A stretch of DNA of 64,000 nt from Actinobacillus delphinicola (GTDB taxonomy: Bacteria; Pseudomonadota; Gammaproteobacteria; Enterobacterales; Pasteurellaceae): positions 186,001 through 250,000 of the forward strand of contig NZ_LR134510.1 in NCBI RefSeq assembly GCF_900638385.1. Reading direction: 5' to 3'. The notes beneath the pieces are model-generated. The model searched no databases. It was not told the origin of the DNA and was given only the letters and a program-made list of their open reading frames with translations. Of the stretch, positions 8,730-18,639 are shown piece by piece (position 1 is the first letter of the stretch; each line of letters opens with the position of its first letter). The translations under genes were made by a program, and so were the position numbers.

Positions 8730-9272
8730 ATGTTTCGAACGATTAAAAATCTAAGTTCTCACCGTCTGTTATGGGCGGTGCTTATTTGGTCTGCAATTAT
8801 TTTTGAAGGGACTGCGTTATTTTTTCAATATGGAATGGGATTTTCCCCATGCGTCATGTGTGTATATGAGCGCGTAGCATTGTTCTGTATTTTATTCTCA
8901 TGTCTCATTGCTTGGTTTGCTCCACAAACATGGTTTTGGCGTATTCTTGGATTAATCCTTGCACTAATTAGTAGTATCAAAGGTACTTTAATTGCTTTAA
9001 AACATGTGGATTTTCAACTCCACCCTTCTCCTTGGAATCAATGTGAAATTATTCCTGACTTTCCACATTGGTTACAATTAGATAAATGGCTGCCATTTTT
9101 GTTCCATCCAACTGGATCATGTAGCGATAAAGTCTGGACATTCCTTAATTTATCTATGGCACAATGGATTTCTGTTATGTTTATTGCTTACGTTGTTGTA
9201 TTCATTATTATATTAATCAGTCAATTTATCAGCAGTCAACCTAAGCGCTTAATTTTTCATAAAAATAATTAA
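8730..9272 (+). CDS. dsbB: Disulfide bond formation protein B (DsbB)
   Basis: Reoxidises periplasmic DsbA and passes the electrons to quinone in the inner membrane. The 180-residue protein has four membrane segments. Both redox cysteine pairs are present and match E. coli numbering: C41/C44 (PCVMC, first periplasmic loop, followed by the ERVALF quinone-side segment) and C105/C131 (second periplasmic loop). AAGGA precedes the ATG. The gene is probably cotranscribed with nhaB. A degenerate copy of the intergenic repeat follows the stop. Confidence 0.96.
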   Translation: MFRTIKNLSSHRLLWAVLIWSAIIFEGTALFFQYGMGFSPCVMCVYERVALFCILFSCLIAWFAPQTWFWRILGLILALISSIKGTLIALKHVDFQLHPSPWNQCEIIPDFPHWLQLDKWLPFLFHPTGSCSDKVWTFLNLSMAQWISVMFIAYVVVFIIILISQFISSQPKRLIFHKNN

Positions 9273-9291
9273 GATAATTCGAGTAAAATAA

Positions 9292-9334
9292 TAACGCCTC
9301 AATTTTCGTAAAATTTTATGATTTATAGACGTTA
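9292..9334 (-). repeat. Degenerate copy of the GGGGCGTGTT repeat
   Basis: AACGCCTCAATTTTCG is followed by TAAAATTTTATG and a weak inverted end (GACGTT). It matches the reverse-orientation consensus (core, ATTTTC block, AAAATTTTT block) with two changes in the core. It sits between dsbB and grxA. Confidence 0.5.
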
Positions 9335-9358
9335 CTTAAATATCAAAGGAGAGCTAAT

Positions 9359-9616
9359 ATGTTCGTTAAAATTTATGGTCGTCCAAACTGCCCATACTGC
9401 GATAAAGCAAAAGCACTCGCAGAAAAATTAAAAACCACAATGCCAGATTTTGATTATGAATATATCGATATCATTGTAGCAGGCTTAGATAAAGATGATT
9501 TATCTGATATGGCAGGTCGTCCAGTAAGTACTGTTCCGCAAATTTTTATGAATGAAATGTATGTCGGCGGATTTACTGATTTTGATGCGTTGATGAAACA
9601 ACTTCTTAATAAATAA
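9359..9616 (+). CDS. grxA: Glutaredoxin 1 (GrxA)
   Basis: A small cytosolic thiol oxidoreductase that uses glutathione to reduce ribonucleotide reductase and protein disulfides. Its 85 residues are exactly the E. coli GrxA length. The active site is CPYC (C11, C14), and the TVPQIF cis-proline loop and GGFTDF glutathione-binding segment are intact. AAGGAGAG lies 8 bases before the ATG. It appears to be a single-gene unit closed by a strong palindromic terminator. Confidence 0.95.
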   Translation: MFVKIYGRPNCPYCDKAKALAEKLKTTMPDFDYEYIDIIVAGLDKDDLSDMAGRPVSTVPQIFMNEMYVGGFTDFDALMKQLLNK

Positions 9617-9617
9617 T

Positions 9618-9647
9618 AAAAAACGGTATCATATGATACCGTTTTTT
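9618..9647. terminator. Bidirectional terminator between grxA and lpxD
   Basis: A perfect 30-bp palindrome (AAAAAACGGTATCAT and its complement) with A and T runs at both ends lies between convergent genes, so it serves both. Confidence 0.9.
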
Positions 9648-9649
9648 CT

Positions 9650-10672
9650 TTATTTTATTTTCTTTTCTAATGCTTTAAGGCGTTTATGCATTGATTGAAT
9701 ATCCATTGTCAACGCCGCAGTCTTACGCCATTCTTTATTAGGTTGGAGTGGAATACCAGATGAGTAAACACCTGGCTCGGTAATTGGACGCATTACCATT
9801 CCCATGCCAGTAATATTCACCTGATCACAAATTTCCATATGACCATTGATCACACTTGCTCCACCAATTAAGCAATAACGTCCCACTTTAAGACTTCCTG
9901 CCATTACAACACCACCAGCTACGGCTGTACCAGTACCAATATGTACATTGTGTGCAATTTGACAAAGGTTATCAATAATCACATTATCTTCAATAACAGT
10001 TGGATCGAGCGCCCCACTATCTATACAAGTACAAGCACCAATTTCAACATTATTTCCAATAATTACGCCACCAGTTTGAGGAATTTTCACCCAACGACCA
10101 CGCTCATTGGCGTAGCCAAAACCATCGCCACCAATTACTGTACTAGATTGAATTAAGCAGTGACTACCAATTTTAACATTATGATAAATGGATACATTAG
10201 CCCATAGTTGAGTATGCGCACCGATTTCGGAATTTTTCCCGATAAAACAACCTGCACCAATAACTGCATTATCACCAATTTTAGCCCCACTTTCGATAAC
10301 TGCATGAGCGCCAACACTCACATTCTCACCAAGGTAAGCATCAGCTGCGATAACTGCTGTTGAATGAATATTTTCTGCAGATTTAGGTGTTTTATCCATA
10401 AGTTGTGCTAATTTTGCGTAAGCCAAGTAAGGATCTTTTGCAATCAATAAATTGCTTTCCTCACGACAAAATGGCACATCTTCTTCGGTAACAACTAAGA
10501 TGCCTGCCTGAGATTTTTCAAGTTCTGAACGGAATTTTTGATTTGAAATAAATGTTAATTGATTTGCTTTTGCTGATGTTAGAGGTGCAATACTCTCAAC
10601 ACAATAATCGGCATCCCCCCGAAAAGAAATGCCGAGATTATCAGCTAAAGACTTTAGCGAATAAATTTGCAT
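9650..10672 (-). CDS. lpxD: UDP-3-O-acylglucosamine N-acyltransferase LpxD
   Basis: Adds the second (N-linked) 3-hydroxyacyl chain to UDP-3-O-acylglucosamine in lipid A synthesis, using acyl-ACP. The N-terminal domain (1-100) binds uridine. Residues about 105-300 are a left-handed beta helix of hexapeptide repeats ([12 protein letters not shown] and so on). The catalytic histidine is H241 in IAHNVHIG. Its 340 residues match the family. It starts 3 bp after skp ends, so it is cotranscribed with it. In E. coli fabZ-lpxA-lpxB follow, but here a terminator and the convergent grxA close the operon. Confidence 0.97.
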   Translation of the reverse strand: MQIYSLKSLADNLGISFRGDADYCVESIAPLTSAKANQLTFISNQKFRSELEKSQAGILVVTEEDVPFCREESNLLIAKDPYLAYAKLAQLMDKTPKSAENIHSTAVIAADAYLGENVSVGAHAVIESGAKIGDNAVIGAGCFIGKNSEIGAHTQLWANVSIYHNVKIGSHCLIQSSTVIGGDGFGYANERGRWVKIPQTGGVIIGNNVEIGACTCIDSGALDPTVIEDNVIIDNLCQIAHNVHIGTGTAVAGGVVMAGSLKVGRYCLIGGASVINGHMEICDQVNITGMGMVMRPITEPGVYSSGIPLQPNKEWRKTAALTMDIQSMHKRLKALEKKIK

Positions 10673-10675
10673 GCG

Positions 10676-11272
10676 TTATTTAGCCTTTGTATTTGCTTTT
10701 GTTTCTGATTCTAAAACATGTAATACATCTTGTGTAAGATCTTTACCTTTTGCTGCATAAACTGCTGCTTTTTCATCTAATACAAGAGTATATTTCTTTT
10801 CTTGCGCAACTTTATCAGTTGCCACTTGAATTTCTTTTAATAGACGTTGATTTGTTGCAACAACCGCTTGTTGATTTTCTGCATTGAATGCCATTGAAGC
10901 TGATTGTAAACGTTCATATAAGCCTTTTAATTCACCTTCACTTTTTTTAGCGAATGCAGCGATATCTGCTTGACGTTGTTTCATTTGAGCTTGAGTCAAT
11001 TTTGGTGCGGCTTTTTCTAACGCTTTTACTTTTGCTTCTACTTCTTTAGCAAATTTTTCTTTTGCAGCTAAGAATTGTTTTTCTTGTGTTTGAAGTTTTG
11101 CAGCAGGTGCTTTAAATTCCTGTTGTAATTTTTCAAACGCAGCTTGGCGATCTGGATGATGAGAATATAAGTATTGTACGTTAATAATACCTACATTTTC
11201 ATCCGCCATTGCAACACCAGATGCTAAGCCAGCAACCAAAGTAAGTGCGGTTAATTTTGCAATTTTTTTCAT
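10676..11272 (-). CDS. skp: Periplasmic chaperone Skp/OmpH
   Basis: A trimeric periplasmic chaperone that holds unfolded outer-membrane proteins on their way to BamA. The signal peptide ends near residue 23 (ASGVAMA before DENVG). The mature protein has long Lys/Ala/Gln-rich helices forming the tentacles (about 50-140). At 198 residues it is longer than E. coli Skp (161), with extra helix residues in the tentacle region. It lies between bamA (102-bp gap) and lpxD (3-bp gap). The gene start contains a complete forward Hin uptake core with its AT extension at 11243. Confidence 0.94.
   Translation of the reverse strand: MKKIAKLTALTLVAGLASGVAMADENVGIINVQYLYSHHPDRQAAFEKLQQEFKAPAAKLQTQEKQFLAAKEKFAKEVEAKVKALEKAAPKLTQAQMKQRQADIAAFAKKSEGELKGLYERLQSASMAFNAENQQAVVATNQRLLKEIQVATDKVAQEKKYTLVLDEKAAVYAAKGKDLTQDVLHVLESETKANTKAK
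11243..11251 (+). repeat. Hin-type uptake signal with AT extension
   Basis: AAGTGCGGT is followed by TAATTTTGCAATTTTTTT, matching the full Haemophilus uptake motif (core plus two AT blocks one helical turn apart). It lies in the signal-peptide codons of skp. Confidence 0.8.
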
Positions 11273-11374
11273 TTTAATATCCTTACGGTTAAAGTTTACT
11301 TATTTAAATATGGCTTTACACTGGGTAAAGACCTCCTTACGTATATTAAGACGTAAATAATATAAAAAAGTTCA

Positions 11375-13774
11375 CTAGAATGAGCTACCTACAGAAAATT
11401 GAAATTGTTCAATATCATCGTTAGCATATTTCTTAATTGGTTTTGCATAAGAGAATTGCAATAATCCAATTGGAGAAAACCACTGGAATGCCACCCCTGT
11501 TGATGCACGGATACGAGATGGGTCACCGAAATCTGGTAAGTTCTTATACATTTTACCATCTTTTTTCCAATGTGTATCCCATACGCTCGCCGCATCCACA
11601 AAGACAGATGTTCTTACATTAATTTGGTTTTTATCTGATAAAAATGGTGTTGGTACAATTAGTTCAGCAGTTGCTAAGCCCATTGCATTACCACCTACAA
11701 CATCGTCGCTATTTATACAGAAATTATAGCCACCCTGAATATTTGAATTTAAGTTACAAGTTTGACCACGTCCTTGAGCATAAATTGCTGTAGGACCAAC
11801 CGCACCATATGCGAAACCACGTAGGCTACCGATACCACCAGCACTATAATATTGATAGAATGGTAAACGACGTCCACCAAAGCCATCTGCATAATTTGCG
11901 GAAACTTTACCATGAAGTACCCATAGGTGATCACGATCAAGTGGATAATATCCTTGTGCTTCGGCATTTAGGCTATAATATTTATTATCAGAACCTGGTA
12001 ACATAACACGTCCACCAAAATTCGCTCTTACGCCAGAAGTCGGGAAGAAACCACGATCAAGACTGTTGTAGTTCCATCCAAAAGATAATGGATAGTCTAA
12101 TGAATTAAAATTCCATCCACCGTAATTCATTGATTCTTTATAGAGCCAACGGTGATATTCTGGTGTCACGTCGTAAAGTTTGTTTTTAATAATGCCTAGT
12201 CCAATATAGTAGGCATTGTTTTCATTTACAGGGAAACTTAAAGTACCATTTACCCCATAGCTAGTTTTGCTATAGCTTGCTACGTTATCATTTGATGAGT
12301 TATCGTATTTATTATAGAAAATACTTCCACCTAAACTTACCCCATCTTTTGTAAAATAAGGTTCGTTATAAGTTAAACTTAAATTTTTACCATAATCATC
12401 ATGAGAACCTTGTAAGGCTACAGAAGATCCCAATCCTAAGAAGTTATCTTGCTGTACACTTACGTTATAACTAAAACCACTTTCAGTACCATACCCGATA
12501 CCAAAGTTGACACTTCCCGTATTACGTTCTTTTACTTTATAAATAACATCTAGTTGGTCATCTTTACCTGGTACAGAAACAGTTTGCGCATCAACGGTTT
12601 CAAAGAAACCTGTACGATCTAGACGAACTTTCCCTAGCTGTACAAGTTGAGATGAAAGCCAGCTACCTTCTTGTTGGCGCATTTCTTGGCGTAATGTACT
12701 ATCAGATGTTGAAGTATTACCTTCAAAACGAATTTCACGAACGGTATAACGTTTTCCTGCATTCACAACAAAGGTTAAGGTCATGGTTTTATTTGCATCA
12801 TCAAACTTCGGACTCACTTGTACTTGCGGTCTGCCATATCCCTGATTTCCTAAAACGGCTTTAATTTTATCTTCAGCTGCCGCAACATCTGTTTGGCGGA
12901 AAGTTTCACCCAATTTAATTTCTTTCAAGGCATCATCAAATTTACTCGGTGCAATACCACCAAGATCACCAACAATCTGTGCATGTGTTACGCTATATTG
13001 TTCACCTTCATTGATATCAATGGTCACATTCGCTTGAGTCTTATCTTTATTTAGCTGAACATCCGTCCCAGTGATTTGCATTTTTGCATAACCATGATTG
13101 AGATAGAATTGGTGAAGTGCATCTAAATCTTTACCAAATTTCGCTTCTTCAAATTTTCCACCAAATAATTTCCACCATGCTGTCGGAGAAAGACTCATTT
13201 CATCTTCCAAATCACCACTACTAAACGCTTTATTACCGTGGAAGGTAATAGACTCTAATACCGCTTTCTCGCCTTCATTGATAATGAGTTTTACGTTAGC
13301 TCGATTATTTGGCAAACGTGTAATTTCAGGGGTAACAGTTGCATTATAATGTCCTGTACTTTGAAAATATTTCACCATTTCTTGTGCAAAATTATTCAAT
13401 TTAGCACGATTTAAAATATCGCCTTGTGCAAATCCACTATTTTTTAAGTTATCTTTAATCGCAGCATCAGGAATAGATTTATTGCCAGAAAAAGTTACGT
13501 TATTAATTGTTAGTTGAGGTTGAACAGAAATTTTTAAAGTATTTCCAGATTGTTGAATACTTGGCGCATCATATCCTTCAGAATAAAGAAGACGCACTAA
13601 ATTAGAAATATCCTGTTCATTTACTGTAATGCCAGGCTTAACGGGAAGATGAGAAATAAAACTTTCCTGCGCATCGGGCTGAATCCCTTCAACATCAATA
13701 TGTCGAACAACGAAAGGAGATGCAAACGTCGTTGCCGAACCTAAAAGTAAACTGGTTACCAATATTTTTTTCAT
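11375..13774 (-). CDS. bamA: Outer membrane protein assembly factor BamA (D15/Omp85)
   Basis: The central subunit of the BAM complex, inserting beta-barrel proteins into the outer membrane. In Haemophilus it is the D15 protective antigen. The 799-residue protein has a signal peptide (first 18-20 residues), five POTRA domains (about 20-420) and a C-terminal 16-strand barrel. The barrel shows the Omp85 GSLRGF motif in the lid loop and ends with a phenylalanine in the sequence FQFSVGSSF. It follows rseP by 23 bp. The 102-bp gap to skp carries a small hairpin (CTTTAC/GTAAAG) that may tune expression between them. Confidence 0.97.
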   Translation of the reverse strand: MKKILVTSLLLGSATTFASPFVVRHIDVEGIQPDAQESFISHLPVKPGITVNEQDISNLVRLLYSEGYDAPSIQQSGNTLKISVQPQLTINNVTFSGNKSIPDAAIKDNLKNSGFAQGDILNRAKLNNFAQEMVKYFQSTGHYNATVTPEITRLPNNRANVKLIINEGEKAVLESITFHGNKAFSSGDLEDEMSLSPTAWWKLFGGKFEEAKFGKDLDALHQFYLNHGYAKMQITGTDVQLNKDKTQANVTIDINEGEQYSVTHAQIVGDLGGIAPSKFDDALKEIKLGETFRQTDVAAAEDKIKAVLGNQGYGRPQVQVSPKFDDANKTMTLTFVVNAGKRYTVREIRFEGNTSTSDSTLRQEMRQQEGSWLSSQLVQLGKVRLDRTGFFETVDAQTVSVPGKDDQLDVIYKVKERNTGSVNFGIGYGTESGFSYNVSVQQDNFLGLGSSVALQGSHDDYGKNLSLTYNEPYFTKDGVSLGGSIFYNKYDNSSNDNVASYSKTSYGVNGTLSFPVNENNAYYIGLGIIKNKLYDVTPEYHRWLYKESMNYGGWNFNSLDYPLSFGWNYNSLDRGFFPTSGVRANFGGRVMLPGSDNKYYSLNAEAQGYYPLDRDHLWVLHGKVSANYADGFGGRRLPFYQYYSAGGIGSLRGFAYGAVGPTAIYAQGRGQTCNLNSNIQGGYNFCINSDDVVGGNAMGLATAELIVPTPFLSDKNQINVRTSVFVDAASVWDTHWKKDGKMYKNLPDFGDPSRIRASTGVAFQWFSPIGLLQFSYAKPIKKYANDDIEQFQFSVGSSF

Positions 13775-13797
13775 ACCAAAAATTTCCCTTAATACTC

Positions 13798-15129
13798 TTA
13801 TAAACGTAATAAATCATTGAATAAAGCAAAAGCTGTGAGCATTAATAACAAAATAGCTCCTATCTGATAAGCCACTTGCTGTACTCTTTCCGAAACAGGC
13901 TTACGCTTAATACTTTCAATTATTAAAAATAATAAATGTCCACCATCAAGTACAGGTAATGGAAAGAGATTCATAATACCAAGATTAACACTAATTACCG
14001 CTAAAAAACTTAAGTAGTAAACAAGTCCGATCTGCGCCATCATTCCAGCCCCTTTGGCAATAGAAATCGGCCCGCTTAAATTTTTTGCCGATAATTGACC
14101 AGTTAATAGTTTACCAATCACTTTAATTGTTAGCCATGATAAATTTGCCGTTTTTTCAACACCCTGTTTTAAAGCCTGCCATGGATTAGCACGTAAAACT
14201 GTTCGATAAATCGCATCTATCGGTTTCACCGAAGGTGCTAAACCAACCATAAAACGCCCCTGCTCATTTTTAACAGGCGTAATAGTGGTATTAAAAACGT
14301 CATCTTTTCTGACAACGCTCACTGGGATAGGGTTCCCCTTTTCAACTTCTTGAATAAACGTATCCCATTGAATATTGCGCCCATTTGGCTGCATTAATTG
14401 ATCACCAACTTGCAGCCCCGCCCGTTCAGCGGGTGAATTTTTCACAACACGTGATAATTTCATATAAACAGTTGGCATGACGGGCTCAATTCCTAAGGCA
14501 CCGAATGCAGATTTTTTCTCTTCATCGTATTGCCAGCCTCTAATATCCAATTTCTTATGGATACTGCGGCGATCTGTCAAAGAAGTTAATGTCAAATCTA
14601 CTTGCTTTTCCCCTATTTTAGATGCAAGAAGCATATTGATCGTATCCCAATCTTCTACGGGTTCGCCGTCGATTGCGGTAATTTGTGTATCCAGCGGTAA
14701 ATTCGCTTGTTGTGCGATAGAATGAGGTACTACCCCTGCTATGACAGGTTTTAAAGTGGGAATACCGATCATAAGTACGACCGCATACAATACGACTGCA
14801 AGAAGTAAATTTGCAATGGGTCCAGCGCTGACGATAAACATCCGTTGCCAAACTGTTTTATTATTAAATGCGTAAGGTTTTAATGCTTCTGGAACATCTT
14901 CTTGACGTTCATCTAGCATTTTTACGTAACCGCCTAATGGAATAGCTGAAATAGCAAACTCTGTTCCAGACTTACCTACTCGGCGCCAAAGGATTTTTCC
15001 AAAACCAATGGAAAAGCGTTCGATTTTAACGCCACAACGGCGTGCAGCCCAAAAATGACCATATTCATGAAAAGCAACAAGAATACTAATTGCTACCACA
15101 AAGCCTAATACAGACCACACAACCGTCAT
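13798..15129 (-). CDS. rseP: Site-2 intramembrane zinc protease RseP
   Basis: Cleaves the membrane anti-sigma factor RseA and leftover signal peptides inside the inner membrane, driving the envelope stress (sigma E) response. The zinc site is HEYGH (H21, E22, H25) in the first membrane segment, with the third ligand in LDGGH (D395). Two PDZ-like domains lie between (the clearest around VVKNSPAERAGLQVGDQL, near residue 230). The 443 residues are near E. coli (450). It sits between cdsA and bamA, matching the conserved order, and links envelope stress to outer-membrane assembly. Confidence 0.96.
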   Translation of the reverse strand: MTVVWSVLGFVVAISILVAFHEYGHFWAARRCGVKIERFSIGFGKILWRRVGKSGTEFAISAIPLGGYVKMLDERQEDVPEALKPYAFNNKTVWQRMFIVSAGPIANLLLAVVLYAVVLMIGIPTLKPVIAGVVPHSIAQQANLPLDTQITAIDGEPVEDWDTINMLLASKIGEKQVDLTLTSLTDRRSIHKKLDIRGWQYDEEKKSAFGALGIEPVMPTVYMKLSRVVKNSPAERAGLQVGDQLMQPNGRNIQWDTFIQEVEKGNPIPVSVVRKDDVFNTTITPVKNEQGRFMVGLAPSVKPIDAIYRTVLRANPWQALKQGVEKTANLSWLTIKVIGKLLTGQLSAKNLSGPISIAKGAGMMAQIGLVYYLSFLAVISVNLGIMNLFPLPVLDGGHLLFLIIESIKRKPVSERVQQVAYQIGAILLLMLTAFALFNDLLRL

Positions 15130-15144
15130 TTTCTTTACCTTTTA

Positions 15145-16008
15145 CTAAAGTACGTAGAAATAGAAGAAAGCGAAAAATGGTACTGCAGCAGCCAAACTAT
15201 CAATACGATCTAAAACGCCACCATGTCCAGGTATTAAATGACTACTGTCTTTAATACCCACATCACGTTTAAACATACTTTCAGTCAAATCACCTAAGAT
15301 AGAAACAGCAACCGTTACGATTGAAAGTAAAATAAATTGATGCATAGGAACTTGGAATGCGCTACCTGCAACAAATTTTACGAATACGAAGGCTAAAATT
15401 GCTGCGCTAATTAAACCACCAATAACGCCTTCCCAAGTTTTACCTGGCGATACTTTTGGTGCAAGTTTATGTTTACCGAATGCACGTCCCGCAAAATAAG
15501 CACCAGAATCCGCTGCCCATACCAGGATAAATACATAAAGAAGTAAAATGATACCGTGTGAAGATGAACCAATATATTCATTTAAACGTAATTTTAAAAC
15601 GGCAACAAAGAAAGGAACTAAGGTACACGCACCAAAGATAAATTGAAGGAAGGTTGAATGTGACCAAAGTTTTGCTGATTTTGGATAAGTAACCACAAAA
15701 CAAAGTGCTACAACCCACCAAATTACGGCAATTAGCAATATTGGTTGTGCAACATTAATAAAAACACGCCCTGCATTTAAATAGCTTTGCGAACTATAAA
15801 TCCATACAAAAAGGAAACAACCAAATACGGCGGATACGAATAAGCGCCAAAATATTTTTCGAATATCTGCAAATTGCGTCCATTCCCAAACCGCAAGCGT
15901 AGTAGCAAGCCCTACCGTTAACGAAAAATAGAATGGATTAAATAAAAAAAGTGCGGCAAAAATAAATGCTAATAAAGCAATTGCCGATAAAATGCGATCT
16001 TTAAGCAC
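15145..16008 (-). CDS. cdsA: Phosphatidate cytidylyltransferase CdsA
   Basis: Makes CDP-diacylglycerol from CTP and phosphatidic acid at the inner membrane, feeding all phospholipid head-group branches. The 287-residue polytopic protein has about eight membrane segments. Family motifs visible are DSGAYFAGRAFGKHKLAPKV (about 167-186), KTWEG, and the C-terminal signature SILGDLTESMFKRDVGIKDS with HGGVLDRIDS. The substrate-producing gene plsC is elsewhere in the window. There are 14 bp to uppS upstream and 15 bp to rseP downstream, so the transcript is tight. The start ATG gives the normal length. Confidence 0.96.
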   Translation of the reverse strand: MLKDRILSAIALLAFIFAALFLFNPFYFSLTVGLATTLAVWEWTQFADIRKIFWRLFVSAVFGCFLFVWIYSSQSYLNAGRVFINVAQPILLIAVIWWVVALCFVVTYPKSAKLWSHSTFLQFIFGACTLVPFFVAVLKLRLNEYIGSSSHGIILLLYVFILVWAADSGAYFAGRAFGKHKLAPKVSPGKTWEGVIGGLISAAILAFVFVKFVAGSAFQVPMHQFILLSIVTVAVSILGDLTESMFKRDVGIKDSSHLIPGHGGVLDRIDSLAAAVPFFAFFYFYVL

Positions 16009-16022
16009 AAAAAAGTCCTCGA

Positions 16023-16739
16023 TTAGGAACCGCCAAAACGGCGTTCTCGTTGTTGAAAGTTTATTACAGCTTGATGGAATACCTGTTCCGTAAAATCAGG
16101 CCACAATACGTCCGTAAAAAATAATTCTGCATAGGCTGCTTGCCATAACAAGAAATTACTTAGACGTTGCTCCCCACTCGTACGGATCAAAAGATCAACG
16201 GGGGGAGCGTTCTCTGTGACTAAATATTTTTGAAAATCATCTTCTGTCACATTGTCTAATGCCACTTCGCCACCATCATATGCGATAGCTAATTTTTTAG
16301 CCGCTTGTAAGATATCCCAACGACCACCATAATTAGCTGCGACATTCAAAACTAATGCAGTATTATTTTCGGTTAATTTTTCTACCTGTTTGATTTTATT
16401 TTGTAATTTTTCACTGAAACGTGAGCGATCACCAATAATTTTCAAACGAATGTTATTTTTATGCAATTCATGACTTTGTTTTTCTAGTGCTTGCATAAAA
16501 AGCAACATAAGTGCAGAAACCTCTTTTGCAGGTCGATTCCAGTTTTCACTACTGAAAGCATATAAAGTTAATACACGAACGCCCATCTTTGTCGCATAAC
16601 GAACAGCTTCCTGCACTGCACGAACGCCATTCTTATGACCAAAAATTCGCATACGCCCTTTCTGTTTTGCCCAACGACCATTACCATCCATAATAATTGC
16701 AACGTGTTGCGGAACGTTTAAAGTTTTGTTTTGTAGCAT
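16023..16739 (-). CDS. uppS: Undecaprenyl diphosphate synthase UppS (IspU)
   Basis: A cis-prenyltransferase that extends farnesyl diphosphate with eight isopentenyl units to the C55 carrier used for peptidoglycan and polysaccharides. The 238-residue cytosolic enzyme has the catalytic aspartate D18 in [11 protein letters not shown], the GHKNG loop, the YAFSSENW segment (about residues 71-78) and the C-terminal [15 protein letters not shown] motif. It is preceded by dxr (52 bp) and followed by cdsA (14 bp). Its substrate is provided by IspA, encoded near 46000. Confidence 0.96.
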   Translation of the reverse strand: MLQNKTLNVPQHVAIIMDGNGRWAKQKGRMRIFGHKNGVRAVQEAVRYATKMGVRVLTLYAFSSENWNRPAKEVSALMLLFMQALEKQSHELHKNNIRLKIIGDRSRFSEKLQNKIKQVEKLTENNTALVLNVAANYGGRWDILQAAKKLAIAYDGGEVALDNVTEDDFQKYLVTENAPPVDLLIRTSGEQRLSNFLLWQAAYAELFFTDVLWPDFTEQVFHQAVINFQQRERRFGGS

Positions 16740-16791
16740 TTGTTATCTCAATAAATTTTTCGCGGCTAACTATACCACAAGCAAACAATGG

Positions 16792-17985
16792 TTAAAAAGT
16801 AGAAATGAATGCTTTTGCCATTTGTCTTGCTTCTTTGTCGATTGTCAACACATCTTCTACTGATTTAATCACAGTCGGCTGAATTTTTTCCACAACATAT
16901 TGATTAATTTTAGCAATATCGGTGAAACGTACTTTTCGATCTAAGAAAGCTGCTACAGCAATTTCATTCGCTGCATTCATCGCTGTCGTTGCATATTGTC
17001 CTGCTGCAAACGCATCAATCGCTAATTTTAAGCAAGGATAACGATTATAATCAGGCGCTAAGAAGGTCAGTCCATTTAATTTATAAAAATCTAATGGTTC
17101 AACACCTGAAAAAATACGATTAGGGTAAGCCATTGTTTCCGCAATTGGTGTACGCATGTCTGGATTCCCCATTTGGGCAATCACAGATCCATCAATATAA
17201 CGCACCATAGAATGGATAATGGATTGTGGATGAATAATGACTTCCATCTCATCAGCACTTGCGTTAAAAAGCCAGCGTGCCTCGATATATTCAAGTCCTT
17301 TATTCATCATCGTCGCAGAATCAACGGAAATTTTACGCCCCATTGACCAGTTAGGATGAGATACCGCCTGCTCTGGGGTAATATTTGGAAATTCTTGTAA
17401 ATCGGTATAACGGAACGGACCACCTGATCCCGTTAAGACAATTTTACTTACTCCCAGATCTTTTAGCGGACAAAATCCGATCTGGCGTTGTGCTTCTGGC
17501 GGTAGAGATTGAAAAATTGCATTATGTTCACTATCTACTGGCAAGAGTTGTGCATTGTTTTTCTTTACTTCATCTAGGAAAAGTTGCCCGCAAGTTACTA
17601 AACTTTCTTTATTGGCTAATAAAACTCGCTTACCTGCTTTAATCGCTGAAAGGGTTGGCAATAATCCTGCTGCTCCCACAATCGCTGCCATCACTTGATC
17701 GGCATCAGGATGTGCAGCTAAATCACAGATAGCTTGTTCACCACTTAAAACTTGTGTTGACGCCCCAATTTTCGCTAAATTTTTTGCTAATTCTTCGGCT
17801 GCAACCTCATCTGCCATTGCAGCAAAATTAGGTTGGAATTTAATACATTGTGCCAACATTTTCTGCGCATTTTTACCACCAATCAGTGCAAAAGCACGAT
17901 ATTGCATTGGATTGTGTTCAATCACGGATAAGGTACTTTGCCCAATCGAACCCGTTGATCCCAAAATAACCAAGTTCTGTTGCAT
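16792..17985 (-). CDS. dxr: 1-deoxy-D-xylulose 5-phosphate reductoisomerase
   Basis: The second, committed step of the MEP isoprenoid pathway: rearranges and reduces DXP to MEP with NADPH; the target of fosmidomycin. The 397-residue protein has the N-terminal nucleotide loop [10 protein letters not shown] (9-18), the metal ligands D151 and E153 in PVDSEHNA, and the SGGPFR and [19 protein letters not shown] segments of the catalytic domain. It starts a sub-operon: a terminator lies just upstream, after frr, so dxr may have its own promoter in the 73-bp gap. dxs and ispE of the same pathway are also in this window. Confidence 0.97.
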   Translation of the reverse strand: MQQNLVILGSTGSIGQSTLSVIEHNPMQYRAFALIGGKNAQKMLAQCIKFQPNFAAMADEVAAEELAKNLAKIGASTQVLSGEQAICDLAAHPDADQVMAAIVGAAGLLPTLSAIKAGKRVLLANKESLVTCGQLFLDEVKKNNAQLLPVDSEHNAIFQSLPPEAQRQIGFCPLKDLGVSKIVLTGSGGPFRYTDLQEFPNITPEQAVSHPNWSMGRKISVDSATMMNKGLEYIEARWLFNASADEMEVIIHPQSIIHSMVRYIDGSVIAQMGNPDMRTPIAETMAYPNRIFSGVEPLDFYKLNGLTFLAPDYNRYPCLKLAIDAFAAGQYATTAMNAANEIAVAAFLDRKVRFTDIAKINQYVVEKIQPTVIKSVEDVLTIDKEARQMAKAFISTF

Positions 17986-18015
17986 ATTCTTTTTCCTAGA
18001 TAAATTAAAAAATTA

Positions 18016-18043
18016 TAAAAAAGGACGCTCAGGCAAGCGTCCT
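18016..18043 (-). terminator. Terminator after frr
   Basis: An 8-bp stem (18022-18029 with 18036-18043, AGGACGCT/AGCGTCCT) and a 6-base loop. Read on the minus strand it is followed by TTTTTTT. It separates pyrH-frr from the dxr-lpxD run. Confidence 0.8.
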
Positions 18044-18058
18044 AATTCAAAAATATGA

Positions 18059-18616
18059 TTAGAAATCAAGTAATTCTTTTTCTTTAACCGCTAACACTTC
18101 ATCCACTTTTTTCACATACATGTCTGTAATTTTTTGGATTTCATCTTGTGCACGGCGTTCTTGATCTTCACTGATTTCTTTATCTTTTACTAAAGATTTT
18201 ACTTGGTCATTTGCATCACGACGAATATTACGTAACGCTACTTTGCCTTGTTCAGCTTCGGCTTTTACAAGTTTGATTAAATCGCGACGACGTTCTTCAG
18301 TCAATGGTGGGAGTGGAACACGAATCGTTGTCCCTGCTGATGCTGGGTTTAAACCTAAATCTGAAGTTAAGATTGCTTTTTCAACTGCAGAAATCATACT
18401 ACGATCGAAAACAGTTACCGCTAAAGTACGTGCGTCTTCAGCGACAACGTTTGCAAGTTGACGTAATGGGGTTGCAGAACCATAGTATTCAACTTGGATA
18501 CCATCTAAAAGACTAGGTTGTGCACGTCCAGTACGGATTTTAGCAATATGATTTTTAAAAGTTTCAATACTTTTTTCCATGCGGTCTTGCGCATCTAATT
18601 TAATTTCATTAATCAC
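18059..18616 (-). CDS. frr: Ribosome recycling factor
   Basis: Works with EF-G to split post-termination ribosomes. The 185-residue product has the family length and the two-domain layout: a long three-helix bundle interrupted by the small beta domain. Typical segments are [18 protein letters not shown] at about 23-40 and [12 protein letters not shown] near 109-120. It follows pyrH by 23 bp, the standard pyrH-frr pair. A terminator follows. Confidence 0.97.
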   Translation of the reverse strand: MINEIKLDAQDRMEKSIETFKNHIAKIRTGRAQPSLLDGIQVEYYGSATPLRQLANVVAEDARTLAVTVFDRSMISAVEKAILTSDLGLNPASAGTTIRVPLPPLTEERRRDLIKLVKAEAEQGKVALRNIRRDANDQVKSLVKDKEISEDQERRAQDEIQKITDMYVKKVDEVLAVKEKELLDF

Positions 18617-18639
18617 GTTTTTTTCCTTCTATAAAAATA